DNA from: Aphrocallistes beatrix
Taxonomy: Eukaryota; Porifera; Hexactinellida; Sceptrulophora; Aphrocallistidae
Reading direction: 5' to 3'
Assembly (NCBI GenBank): GCA_963281255.1
Contig: OY725504.1
Coordinates: forward strand, 1,488,001-1,552,000
DNA: 64,000 bases
The notes below the pieces were generated by a model. The model worked only from the letters and a program-made list of their open reading frames with translations. It searched no databases and was not told where the DNA came from. Made by a program: the position numbers and the translations under genes. This document shows positions 1-10,133 of this stretch, in pieces. Position 1 is the stretch's first letter; each line of letters begins with the position of its first letter.

Positions 1-1536
1 CATCTTTTTACGCTTCATATCTTGATAATCATTTTGTGTGAATATATGAGATTGGGATAGTTTTCGAGCAAGTTCAACCCCATGTTCAGAAAAGATGTCA
101 CCTTTTGCTTCTCCTCCTAACCCTGTGACATTATTTTTCAAAAATATTACATCAGGAATGAAATCATTGGATTGACCAGATATATGTTTTAATTCCTCCT
201 GGATTATTCTACAATATATTGGTTTGCCTCTATCTTTATTCATAAGTAAATCCGGGTCAATATTCCTATATAGCTGTTGTAGAGAACGTGCTGCCATTAC
301 AACATTTTTGTTCTTGCTTTTACGATACTGAACTAGGTCAGACAATTTTTCAGAAGTCATTATATGTGGGCATTTGAGAGCGATTTCACGAATTGTATTC
401 AATCCTACAGTGACAGTTTCTGGAGAATTACGATCACTGATGAAGTTAGAAATAATAGCTTCTATTGGAGGTTCAAGGAAATTTGGTGGGATACCTTCAT
501 GAGTACCTTGAGATAGATAAGTAAGAATACGAGTAACTTTTAGTTGATGTGGGCTTAGATATCGTTGAATAAATGTGTAATATTGTGGAATAATTAATTT
601 ATGCGACCAAATAAGTAATCCAACGAGGGAAATTTTGTCTAAAAGGTAATCAAAACTATCTCCTTTGGTTTCAATATGTTTCATTAATTTGGAAGTGAAA
701 TCAAAAGGATCTCGGATTAATTCAATCGCATAAAATGACTGTGAGCAAGCACTAGAGCACATAGAATTCGTAGTGTTGCTAAGTTTTTTTCTTCTTTTTG
801 GGTTACGGAAATCAGAGAAATCATCTTCCTCTTCATCAGAAGAATCTTCTGATGCATCTTCTGCATCTTCATAAACTGGATGAATAAAAAATTGCACTGC
901 GTTAACAGATATTTTTTTAATCTTCGAAAAAATCGCATTTTGAATAAAAAGAACACTTTTCCAATTTCTCCAGATATTCTTCTTATATAATTCAATGGAA
1001 ATTTCTGTAGCTAAATACTGATTCAGTGAATCTTCATCAGATAATTGCTTATAGAAAAAAGATTGGACAGAGGAATTTAAACTGTTTAGGTTTCTACTGT
1101 TTTTGCATATATTAATTATTAGTTGATTATAAATAATTTTCTTTAAAGTTTTGTTGCGGATCAGAAATAATTTGATGAATAACTCAATCATTTCATAAAT
1201 TGAGGCCGCTTTATTATTTTTCATTATAACCATTGATTTTACTAATGTAAGTAACAAGCTGGAATTCTTAACCTCTGGACAATTTGTCAAAAGGGATAAT
1301 ATATTATTCTTGAATTCATCTAAAAATTCTTCATAACGATGAATAACATTACTTAGAAACAAAATCAGTTTTGTTATGCCACTGATATAATGTTGAGGAT
1401 TATGTATGAGTATTTGATAATAAGCTCTGTAAAGAACAAACTGTTCATAAAATTCTTCTTTATAAGAAATACTGTCATCTCTAATGAGGTGTTGCAATCG
1501 ATCAAAATTTATAATAGCAGAAGAAGCGACGGACAT
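1..1536 (-). CDS. SDA1: SDA1 homolog, N-terminal 512 codons (partial)
   Basis: SDA1 (SDAD1 in vertebrates) is a nuclear/nucleolar protein needed for 60S ribosomal subunit maturation and export and for cell-cycle progression. The minus strand reads open from an ATG at 1536 to base 1, exactly 512 codons, so the C-terminal quarter lies beyond the left edge (the human protein is about 690 residues). Visible family features are the N-terminal block with LQHLIRDD near residue 14, the IELYKKNIW motif near 181, an acidic stretch at 222-239 (EDAEDASEDSSDEEEDD) followed by basic NPKRRKKL, then RDPFDF, SPHQLKVTRIL and TVGLNTIREIALKCP, and near residue 405 YRKSKNKNVVMAARSL. No intron interrupts these 512 codons. 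The start was chosen because it is the first ATG and stops follow upstream. Identification by motif recognition is strong. Confidence 0.94.
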   Translation of the reverse strand, partial: MSVASSAIINFDRLQHLIRDDSISYKEEFYEQFVLYRAYYQILIHNPQHYISGITKLILFLSNVIHRYEEFLDEFKNNILSLLTNCPEVKNSSLLLTLVKSMVIMKNNKAASIYEMIELFIKLFLIRNKTLKKIIYNQLIINICKNSRNLNSLNSSVQSFFYKQLSDEDSLNQYLATEISIELYKKNIWRNWKSVLFIQNAIFSKIKKISVNAVQFFIHPVYEDAEDASEDSSDEEEDDFSDFRNPKRRKKLSNTTNSMCSSACSQSFYAIELIRDPFDFTSKLMKHIETKGDSFDYLLDKISLVGLLIWSHKLIIPQYYTFIQRYLSPHQLKVTRILTYLSQGTHEGIPPNFLEPPIEAIISNFISDRNSPETVTVGLNTIREIALKCPHIMTSEKLSDLVQYRKSKNKNVVMAARSLQQLYRNIDPDLLMNKDRGKPIYCRIIQEELKHISGQSNDFIPDVIFLKNNVTGLGGEAKGDIFSEHGVELARKLSQSHIFTQNDYQDMKRKKM

Positions 1537-1961
1537 CAGTGATTGCAATTATTCTACAAATAGAAAAATAATTTAGCACAAATTGAGGTACTAAGAAAAT
1601 GTTCCCTTATCCAGATTGGGATCCGTATTGAGTGATATAATAAAAATAAGGATACGAGTAAAATAATTTAGAGTATTATAGTTCTTTGATCAATGATAAT
1701 ACAATCAGGATGGCGATTTTTTATACATCGAAGCTATAAGATCAAGGAAGAGCAGTTCGAAAAATGGAAACAGGTCGAAATTTTAAGGCTAGATCGCGTT
1801 TTCTAGATGTCCTATGTAATGCTACAAAGACAAAGTAAATCTCCTAACCAGTGGCGTAGCCAGCACTTTGTGATTGCGGGTGCACAGGTCTAGAATTTTA
1901 ATTATAACATTTGGGTTTATCTAAAACCAAACATACATCAAAGCAAATTCTTTTATGTATA
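1537..1961. other. SDA1 upstream region with a 37-codon ORF
   Basis: AT-rich region 5' of SDA1. On the plus strand an ATG at 1693 opens a 37-codon ORF to a TAG ending at 1806, rich in K, E, W and F (starts MIIQSGWRFF). It could be a first exon of a divergent gene or chance. At 1850 a sequence beginning CAGTGGCGTAGCC resembles the left end of the hAT-type MITEs seen at 38.9 and 41.3 kb; no right end was found. Confidence 0.3.
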
Positions 1962-2442
1962 CAAGAGCCGCGCTTCGCTTGCTTGCACTGCACGGCCGGA
2001 GGACACTTTGTGTCCGCCGGCGCCTGTGGACACCATTATTTAGTTATATGGGAGATAACATCTCTAAATACGTCTGTCCTACTGTTGTAATCGATATCGC
2101 AAGAAAAATCACCAAATTAGTCAATTTTTAGAATTTTGATGCGTAATGATGACGTCATAACTAAGCGATGAATCATCACTTGGTCATGATAGTTATATTA
2201 TATGTGAAATATATTAATATATACATTCTATTAAAATTTCAGTCTTCTATCACCTAAAATGGCTGAGTTATGGTCGAAAAACTGAAATTTCTAATTATAA
2301 AAAAGGTGACAATGACGTCATAATTCCATGATGAGTCGACATTTTCGTCTGAGCTCAGAATTTAGTGGAGCCATAGCCAAAAGACTCCCACCCAAAAATC
2401 AGCTTTCTGAGCCCGGCAGTTTCTTCAATCAATTCGTTACAG

Positions 2443-2489
<47 letters not shown>

Positions 2490-2492
<3 letters not shown>

Positions 2493-3828
2493 GGTGTCTC
2501 AAAATTATTGCGGTGTTGTATTAGATCAAATATGATGGAATAAGAACAGTGTAATTGGATACAGCTTCAATTTACTATTGCGAATTTTATAAGCCAACCT
2601 TGGTTAATGAATATTTTTAATTATTCCATAGAAAGTTGTAGTTATTTTTACAATTTTTAGTTTAGCTTAGAATATTGGCGAATTATTAGCAGATGAGTGT
2701 GCGATTGGACAAAGTTGAAGTCCGTAGCAGGGCTATTGGGATGCTGCTTAGTGGAAAAACACAAAAAAACGTTGCTCTCTCTCTTGGGAAAGATGTTTCA
2801 ACCATACAAAGATGGTGGTACAAACATAAAGCACATAAGAGCCTACAACATAGGAGGGGTGCTGGACGTCCGAAAAAGTTATCCAGAGTCTCCAAAATTG
2901 TTATCGCGAAATCATTGGGTAAAAGACACAAGTCTACAAGATCTATGGCTAAGAAACTTACAAACATGGGAAATGCTGTCTCAAAAGACACGGTACACCG
3001 GTATTTGACCAAGGATTTAAAAGTTCACCCTTATAAAAGACCAAAAACCCCCAAATTAACAGAATTTCATAAGAAAAACAGGCTAACCTTCTGCATGGAT
3101 AAGGTGAATTGGACAGTTGACGATTGGAAACGCATACTCTGGTCAGACGAGTCTCCCTATGAGTTATTTCACCCATCGAATGCACAGAACGATCGAATAT
3201 GGGCAAAAGACAATGCACAAGTAACTCCCCGCCAAACTGTTAAATTTCCCGCAAAAGTGATGGTTTGGGGCATGGTGAGCTATCAAGCGCTTTCTACACT
3301 CCATATATTGCCTCAAAAACAGACAATAAATGCGAAATATTATGTAGACGAGATTCTAGAAGGGCCATGTATTCATGCGTTGCGTAGAACAGATGAAATC
3401 GGAGGGATATTAGAAAGGAAAATTATGCCAGACATGTCCAAGGCAATTTTTATGCAGGATGGAGCTCCGGCTCACACAGCTAGAAGGACTCAAGATTGGT
3501 GCAGACAGAACTTACCTGGGTTCTGGGAGAAACAGAAGTGGCCAGGCAACTCTCCGGATCTCAATCCAATTGAGAATATTTGGTCAATCGTTCAGGATTG
3601 ACAGGATGAAGCCTGCTGTCAACGTTGATGGTTTGGAAAAAATGCTAGAAAATGCTTGGGCATCAATCGACCCTGATATTTTAGAAAGATTGTATTTAGG
3701 GATGCCAATGCGAATTCAGAAATGTATAGAATTGTCAGGGGATTATATTCGTAAATAGAACGTTATTCTAAGTGTATTAATTCTAAAGTTATTGAGTATT
3801 TCACAACCCCGCAATAATTTTGAGACAC

Positions 3829-3832
<4 letters not shown>
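2490..3832 (+). mobile_element. Tc1/mariner (DD37E-type) DNA transposon, full length
   Basis: 1343-bp element with terminal inverted repeats starting CAGGGTGTCTCAAAATTATT at the left and ending in the complement with one mismatch in the first 24 bases (right end reads ...TTTTGAGACACTCTG). It is flanked by TA on both sides within a (TA)n tract of Helitron copy H1. The interior carries one transposase gene that is nearly intact. Both TIRs are present, so the element could still be mobilised by a functional enzyme. Confidence 0.88.
2693..3758 (+). pseudogene. Tc1/mariner transposase, DD37E, frameshifted near the C-terminus
   Basis: Cut-and-paste transposase. Residues 1-302 are open from the ATG at 2693; the frame then meets a stop at 3599-3601 and continues in another frame to 3758, giving the expected C-terminus (GLEKMLENAW...). 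The N-terminal half has paired helix-turn-helix features and an AT-hook-like GRPKK. Catalytic residues are D in ILWSDESPYE, D in FMQDGAPAHT and E in DLNPIENIW. Counting residues between the last two gives 37, so DD37E, which separates it from classical DD34E Tc1 and resembles the ITm DD37E group described in mosquitoes. One frameshift or stop near 3598 is the only lesion seen. Confidence 0.85.

Positions 3833-3892
<60 letters not shown>
3833..3892. repeat. (TA)n microsatellite within H1
   Basis: Near-perfect TA dinucleotide tract continuing the tract at about 2447-2489 on the other side of the Tc1 insertion. It forms the core of the Helitron-like family. Confidence 0.9.
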
Positions 3893-3900
<8 letters not shown>

Positions 3901-3967
3901 CGTACATATACGTATATATACTTGTACATTAATCGAGTTTTAATAGTAAGGATATAGTATATATATA

Positions 3968-4559
3968 CAGGGTGATCCGAAAGTTCTGCAACTATAAATT
4001 CTACTTCATTGATTTGACTAAGATAATTTAGTCTAACTTTAAATCGGCTTGCATCTATTTAATCTACCACCCTTCTTGTTTAGAAATAAACATTATTCAT
4101 TGCGCAAAATATTTTTTATAAAAGTTTTTTAAATAGTATATACTCGGGACTCCAATAATCTGATCTCAAAAATGTAAAGTTTGAAAAAATTTTTTTCTCT
4201 TGTTTGAAAATATTTATATCTTCCTATAGTCAGTTATTGATTCAAAATACTAATATATGACTATTTCTTTTGGTTTATTGACCAGGAATCACCAATAAGA
4301 ACAACAATTGTTAAAGTATATAATCATAGAAAGTACCAAGCATTCGAGATTTTTTCTTTTGATTTTTCTCTTTTTGCTAAACACACAAACATTTATGATC
4401 CACCTTAGCAAATACATTAGGAACGACAGGCAATTGGATTGCAAAATAATTGAAATAACCCTTTTGATTTTCAAGTAAAACGAAATGTCGGATGTTAGAT
4501 CCTCATGTGTAAGTCTAATACTTCAGCCAAATTTGTTGCAGAACTTTTGGATCACCTTG
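3968..4559. mobile_element. Tc1/mariner-type MITE, family GGGTGATCC, copy 1
   Basis: 592-bp non-coding element with TIRs (left CAGGGTGATCCGAAAGTTCT, right ending ...GAACTTTTGGATCACCTTG) and TA duplication in flanking TA-rich DNA. A second copy lies at 20304-20902 and an internally deleted one at 44983-45257. It lies only 15 bp from the end of Helitron H1. Confidence 0.8.
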
Positions 4560-4747
4560 TATATATATATATATGGTACCATCTCGCCTACTAATAGTGT
4601 ACTAGTGCCAATTCGCCTACTCAATGAAGTGCATTGTTTAACACATTTTTAGGATTTTAATTATTCCGGTTTGCTTACTCAATTAGTAAACTAGAGAATT
4701 TTTGCGTTGGATTTGACATACATATATGAATTACTAAAACTGATGAA

Positions 4748-5640
4748 TTAAACATGTGCCGAAATGGCTCTAACATATTCCCTCAGCGTAATAGTATCTT
4801 GACGCAATCTGTTTTCCAGGATTTCAATTTTAATGTTTTCTATGTATTTCTTGGCACTTTTGGGAGTCTGGAAGCCTAATTTTAGCTGAGCAATTGAAAC
4901 TTCAGTATTCTCTGTAACGAATTGATTGAAGAAACTGCCAGGCACAGAAAGCTGACTTTTGGCATGCGGAGTCTTTTGGCTATGGTTCCACTAAGTTCTG
5001 AGTTCAGACGAAAATGTCGACTCATCATGGAATTATGACGTCATTGTCACCTTTTTTATAATTAGAAATTTCAGTTTTTCGACCATAACTCAGCCATTTT
5101 AGGTGATAGAAGACTGAAATTTTAATAGAATGTGTATATTAAAAAAAGATGACTCATCACTGTTATGACGTCATCATTACGCATCAAAATTTTAAAATTT
5201 TTGATGATTTTTCGTGGGATATCGATTATAACAGTAGGACAGGCGTATTTAGGGATATTATCTCCCTTATAATTAATCAATGCGACCCCAGGCGCCCACA
5301 GGGCGCCTTCGGTGGACACAAAGTGTTCGCCAGCCGCGCAACGCAAGCGAAGCGCGCTTGTTTTAATTAATTCATAAACATTGGGGTAAGATTTTTGATT
5401 TTTTGGCGATACGTTTAAGTTTGTTGCGCCAACCTTCAATAGGATTGTTGGTTCTTGGACAGTATTGCAATTTCATTGACATTCCATAAGGCTGGCAGGA
5501 CCCACTAAATGAACTTTTTTCATTTATTTTGAAAATTTTAATTTGATTTTTGTATAGTGATTTAGTATTGATACTCATATAATGAGGATCAAAAATTTTC
5601 GATTTTTCAACTCTGAACACCCCCAAAGTACATTATAACT
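4748..5640 (-). pseudogene. MULE-type (FLYWCH-family) transposase C-terminal fragment, split by a Helitron
   Basis: Two minus-strand coding pieces flank Helitron copy H2. Upstream piece (about 5640-5361) reads a MULE-type segment with PRTNNPIEGWRNKLKRIAKK, then after a frameshift YPNVYELIK, ending at the Helitron's 3' end. Downstream piece (about 4906-4748) continues TEVSIAQLKLGF...AKKYIENIKIEIL...LREYVRAISAHV and a stop. The order matches C-termini of MULE/FLYWCH-type proteins, where RTNNxIEGWH is typical. The first catalytic part is absent, so it is a relic. Family assignment comes from remembered motifs. Confidence 0.6.
4907..5360 (+). mobile_element. Helitron-like element, copy H2 (5'-truncated)
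   Basis: Plus-strand copy starting inside the conserved GTAACGAATTGATTGAAG block and running to the 3' hairpin ending ...GAAGCGCGCTTG, followed by T. The 5' TCCTTACTATT end and TA tract are missing. It interrupts the MULE coding fragment in the step between YELIKT and TEVSIAQ. Confidence 0.75.
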
Positions 5641-6446
5641 AAAATATGATTAATGAAAAATAGTTTTTATTTTTCATTTCATCAACATCTCAATATTGGA
5701 CAAACAAAGGAAAACAAATTAAATTTTTTTAGGCTAAAGGGAAGGTTAGGAAAGGGGTTAATATGATTTAATTCGTGTATAATAGGGTTGAAACTTGCAA
5801 TCTATCGAGCCTGATTTTTGATTTATTGCATAGAATTAAAATGGGAGACAGGTTTGGTGCAAAAATATTGAAAAAACGCTAAAATCAGAGATCAGCAACA
5901 ATATTCCAATATATTTTCCAATAAAGCAACTCTATGTGAAAATTCACTCGATAACAAGTTGCAAAATATCACTAAGAACCAGAATTAATAATTAGATCAT
6001 TAAAATCTATGAATGTGTTCCTGAGAAAATATTTATGCGTTGTATTACGGATGATGGAAGCCAAAATTAGAAAACCAAAAAATTCCATGTCAATTTTCAA
6101 TATGCACAAGATTCAAAGCATTCAGGATTACATTCATTCTTAGTCCATGTAATGACTATAGTAAGGATTCATGTATACTGTACTAGTATAGAGTTGCCTA
6201 TACAGCCTAATACAATAGTGGGCTGCTCTAGCCATAAGCAGAGAAAAAAAGTGCCCACGAGCCATGTTTGCTCAAAGTAGGTTATAAATTCATCAACCAT
6301 TGGTAGGTTTACGGCTGTAGCTTTTACATCTTGCCAGGCTATTCAATGCATTTCATTTAAACAACCAAACAAGTCTTGAAACCTAAAAAGTGTTAAAACA
6401 ATGCCTCTCATTGAGAAGGCGAAATGGTACTAACTATATATGTATA
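5641..6446. other. no gene recognised
   Basis: AT-rich, no convincing ORF or repeat from another part of the window. No tRNA-like fold was noticed. Confidence 0.5.
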
Positions 6447-6668
6447 CAGTCGAACCTGCTATAACGGCCACTCTATATAACGGTCACCTGTCTATAGCGG
6501 TCACCAATGAACAGTCCCGTCCGAAATTTCATAATATTGAACCTGTGTATAGCGGTCACCTGCTCAAGGCGGCCAGCGGCCACCCGTTTGTATTCCCTTA
6601 CTGACCCTAAAACTGTGTGTAACGGCCATAACCTGTAAATAACGGCGACTACATGTCTATAACGGTCA
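6447..6668. mobile_element. pogo/Tigger-like element remnant (left end)
   Basis: Starts TA-CAGTCGAACCTGCTATAACG and contains repeated variants of 'TATAACGGTCACC', typical of the subterminal repeats of pogo/Tigger elements. No right terminus was found, so it is treated as a truncated end. Confidence 0.5.
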
Positions 6669-6774
6669 TCACCTTTTTCACTTTTTATGTGTTTATTACA
6701 GGACCTGTTACGAACGATAAACAACTTTCATGTAATTACTTCAAGTAATGGATTTCAAAAACTTGATATTTATT

Positions 6775-7134
6775 GCACTAATATCACTCGAAAAATCATC
6801 AGATTTGTCAGTATTTAAATTTTTGATGCATAATGATGACGTCACAGAGTGATAAGTCATCATTTTTTGATGAAAGTTTTATCATATTTGGGATATATTA
6901 ATATACTCATTCTATTAAAATTTCGGCCTTCTATCACCTAGAATTGCTGAGTTGTAGTAAATATCTAATAATTAAAAAGGTGACAATGACGTCATAATTC
7001 TATGATGAGTCGACATTTTCGTCTGAAGTCAGAACTTAGTAGAGCCATAGCCAAAAGACTCCCACATGCCAATTATCAGCTTTCTGTGCCTGGCAGTTTC
7101 TTCAATCAATTCGTTACAGAAATATATATATATA
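6775..7134 (-). mobile_element. Helitron-like element, copy H3 (3'-truncated)
   Basis: Shares 'ATCACTCGAAAAATCATC', the ATGATGACGTCAC segment, the 'GACAATGACGTCATAATTC' segment and the CTTCAATCAATTCGTTACAG block, ending in a TA tract interrupted by the next MITE. The GC-rich hairpin end is absent. Confidence 0.7.
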
Positions 7135-7599
7135 CCCGGGCAAAAGTATTCGAACAGAAACCTCATACGAATAGTATTAAAGTGGGTCTGTCTATTCATA
7201 AAAGAATGTGTACTCAAATTGTAAGGAATACTCTATCTTTTATTTCAAATTCGTAAACTATACATCCTAATTACTCATAATTGATAGCCTCATTTTAATT
7301 ACTAACTCTCAAGTTAATAACTTCAACATTTGATACTTAATGCTACTTGTCCCAAGTCACAGCCATTGTATATGATGGCGATTAGAGACGCAAAGTGGCA
7401 GAGGTTGATAATTTCCTACATAAAAATAAGTAATTGAGTTGAGACTCTCAATTATGAATAATCAGAATGTGTAGATTACGAATTTGAAATAAAAATGGAG
7501 TAATTTCTACTGTTTGAGTACATGTTCCTCTTTTGAATAGATCCAAATTAATACTATTTGTATGAAAGTTTCCGTGGTGGTAGAATAGTTTTGTCCGGG
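7135..7599. mobile_element. palindromic MITE, TIR CCCGGGCAAAA, TA duplication
   Basis: 465-bp element with long imperfect inverted arms of about 150 bp (left CCCGGGCAAAAGTATTC, right ending ...TTTTGTCCGGG) flanked by TA on both sides. It sits in the TA tract of H3. Internal ORFs are mirror images of each other and are not genes. A possible left end of a relative occurs near 63593. Confidence 0.75.
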
Positions 7600-7601
7600 T
7601 A

Positions 7602-8773
7602 GTGTTGTATACATATATGTTATGGAACAAACTGAAATCGGCCAGGAATTTGAAAAGTTTTGCCTGAGCCCATAAACTCCTTTAAGAAAGGACTGTAGGC
7701 ATTCAATCTAGGGTCCTGGAACTTGGGTCCATTGTTTATTATTGATATCTCGTAATCTGCTCAAGTTAGACATGGGTAATGTATTATTGTTAAATAGGAA
7801 GTCGTATTTTTAGAATCCATTGGTTGAGTTGCCTGACCTCAACTATGTGTGGAATGTGAGTTATGTGGTTTTCACAGATTTAAGATACATTTTGGTAATG
7901 TCCTGACCTGTTTTAAGCACATTTTAGAGCATTATTAATGTATAATTTTCAAACATAATCAAGGTAGGAATGGGTTAATTCGAAAAATTTGATCTAATAG
8001 AATGTTGCTACGTTCCATCTTTGCTATGGAAACATATTTAAACCATTTGAGCCTATATCATGAAAACCGTTACAGTTAAACATTCAACTTTGACTGTATT
8101 TGGTAGATAATATATACTATTTTCACGGACACTTATATAAACGGACATGACACTCTCATATCACGATAAATTCTAATAGGCCTAATTCGATCCACCATGA
8201 CTTCTGTTCTACTTGGAATTTCTGCATAGTTTTGGTGTCTAAAAGCAAGGAAATCTTTCAAAAAATTATTCCATACTCTTCAATTTCCAGTTGAGACCAT
8301 TCAACGTAATTTTTCGGTTATTTTTGTAAATTTCCGAAATCAAAATTCGCCGATTTTTAGTAGATTGTGAACTTGTATATAACACGTTTCTTGGATACAC
8401 AATTGCATATATTCACTTTTCCGGAGTTTCTAAACATTGTAATTGTTGAATCCGAGTCGTAGGAATCATAAAATGTCGGTCGACAGACCGATAGTGCAGC
8501 TCCAAGAAGTGACTCGGAGGAATATTGAATGTAAATATCGGAATACATCGGGAAATAATCATTTTAGGGCAATCTAAGTGTGAAATTTGGACTCGACATT
8601 TTAAAATACTCTATAATAGCAAGGTTGTGTCAAACTCAATGATTTGAATTATTTTTTTGTAATATTGCATCTGATCATTTACATAAAACACACCAGATCA
8701 ATCAATTCAATCATTTCCGCTTATTCAAATCGTTCAGCTCATTCATTTTAATCATACAATTAAATTCAAATCA
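7602..8773. other. no gene recognised
   Basis: AT-rich. A sequence near 8120-8160 reading TTCACGGACACTTATATAAA looks pogo-like, but no paired end was seen. Confidence 0.4.
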
Positions 8774-8836
8774 ATCAATTCAACTCAATTCAATTCAATT
8801 CAATTCAATTCAATTCAATTCAATTTAATTCAATTC
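8774..8836. repeat. (CAATT)n pentanucleotide microsatellite
   Basis: About a dozen tandem units of CAATT with few interruptions; flanking sequence is degenerate for the same motif. Confidence 0.92.
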
Positions 8837-8879
8837 AGATACCGTAAAAAATTCAATTCAGATACCGTATATAATTGCC

Positions 8880-9174
8880 GGACCGGAGGGTGCCCGGATA
8901 ACAGAATTTGCCCGGATAATTCGAAAACATGTCTATGCACATGAGGTTATTCTATAATATTTACATACCAAGACAATATACGAGTACGCAAAACCCACAG
9001 TTTACTAATTACATATTAATGTCAAAAAATAATATTACATGATAATGATTGCTGGAATTGTGGTTAATAATTGACTTGAAAATAGGACAATGCATATTGA
9101 CTAAATGTCGAAAGGGCTGCCCAGTTGAGAGAGGTGCCCGGATATCGGAGGTCCGGATAAGAGAGGTTCGAGTG
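8880..9174. mobile_element. pogo-like element remnant with GCCCGGATA repeats
   Basis: Right end reads GGTCCGGATAAGAGAGGTTC-GAGTG-TA, whose complement CACTCGAACCTCTCTTATCC is a pogo/Tigger-style terminus. The left side carries related GGTGCCCGGATAACAG repeats but no clean matching TIR. It abuts Helitron H4. Confidence 0.45.
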
Positions 9175-9175
9175 T

Positions 9176-9697
9176 ATATATATATATGTGTATATATATA
9201 TCTCTCTAACGAATTGATTGAAGAAACTGCCAGGCGTAGAAGGCTGATTTTTGGCATGTGGGAGTCTTTTGGCTATGGCTCCACTATGTTCTGAGCTCAG
9301 AGCAAAATGTAGACTCATCATGGAATTATGACGTCATTGTCACATTTTAAAAAGTTAAACAATACAGTTATTCGAGCATAACTCAGCCATTATAGGAGAT
9401 ATAAGGCTGAAATTTTAATAGAATCTGTATACTAACATACCTCACATATGATACAACTATCATCAAAAAATGATGACTCATCACTTTGTTATGATGTCAT
9501 CATTACTCATCAAAATTTTAAAAATTGATAAATTTGGTGATTTTTCGTGCGATATCGATTATAACAGTTGTCCAGACGTATTTAGAGATGTTATCTCCCT
9601 TATAATTAACCAATGTGAACCCAGGCGACGGAAGGGAGCCTCCGGCGGACACAAAGTGTCCGCCAGCCGCGCAGCGCAAGCAAGCGAAGCGCGCTTG
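9176..9697 (+). mobile_element. Helitron-like element, copy H4, first of a head-to-tail pair
   Basis: TA tract, CTAACGAATTGATTGAAG block, conserved body and 3' hairpin ending CGAAGCGCGCTTG at 9697. The next base begins the 5' end of H5 with nothing between. The 5' TCCTTACTATT end of H4 is not visible upstream. Confidence 0.8.
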
Positions 9698-10133
9698 TCC
9701 TTACTATTAAAACTCGATTAATTTGTGTATATATATTTATCTGTAACGAATTGATTGAAGAAACTGCCAGTCACAGAAAGCTGATTTTTGGTATGTGGAA
9801 GTCTTTTGGCTATGGCTCCACTAAGTTATGAGCTCAGACGGAAATGTCGACTCATCATGGAATTATGACGTCATTGTCACCTTTTTATAATTAGAAATTT
9901 CAGTTTATCGACTTTAACTCAGCCGTTTTAGGCGATAGAAGGCTGAGATTTTAATAGAATGTATATATTAATATACTTCACATATGATACAACTATCATC
10001 CAAAAATAGTGACTCATCAGTCTGTTATGACGTCATCATTACCTACCAAAATGTTAAAAATTGACAAATTTGGTGATTTTCCGTGCGATATCGATTATAA
10101 CAGTAGGACAGACGTATTTAGAGATGTTATCTC
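9698..10133 (+). mobile_element. Helitron-like element, copy H5, second of a head-to-tail pair
   Basis: Begins TCCTTACTATTAAAACTCG directly after the 3' end of H4, followed by a short TA-rich tract and the conserved body. It is cut at 10133 by a hAT element; the remaining 3' part is not found beyond that element. Confidence 0.8.

Larger units (their letters stand above)
1962..3952 (-). mobile_element. Helitron-like element, copy H1 (interrupted)
   Basis: Full-span copy of the window's dominant repeat family, oriented 5' end at 3952, 3' end at 1962. The 3' terminus is a GC-rich hairpin (CAAGAGCCGCGCTTCGCTTG on the plus strand here), followed inward by the conserved 'GGACACTTTGTGTCCGCCGG' region, the ATGATGACGTCAT segment, and the TTCTTCAATCAATTCGTTAC block. 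A (TA)n tract follows, then the 5' end, which reads TCCTTACTATTAAAACTCG on the minus strand. The element is flanked by A on one side and T on the other. A DD37E Tc1 element sits in the (TA)n tract at 2490-3832. No coding capacity of its own, so non-autonomous. Confidence 0.7.

Noticed and set aside
2328-2543. ORFs beginning MMSRHFRLSSE, recurring in many copies
   Set aside because: They are the translated Helitron body running into the TA tract; no conservation beyond the DNA repeat.
7029-7630. ORFs in the CCCGGG MITE
   Set aside because: Both strands of a palindrome give mirror ORFs; no protein motif.
8774-8836. CRISPR-like array
   Set aside because: Plain CAATT microsatellite without spacers, in a eukaryotic genome.
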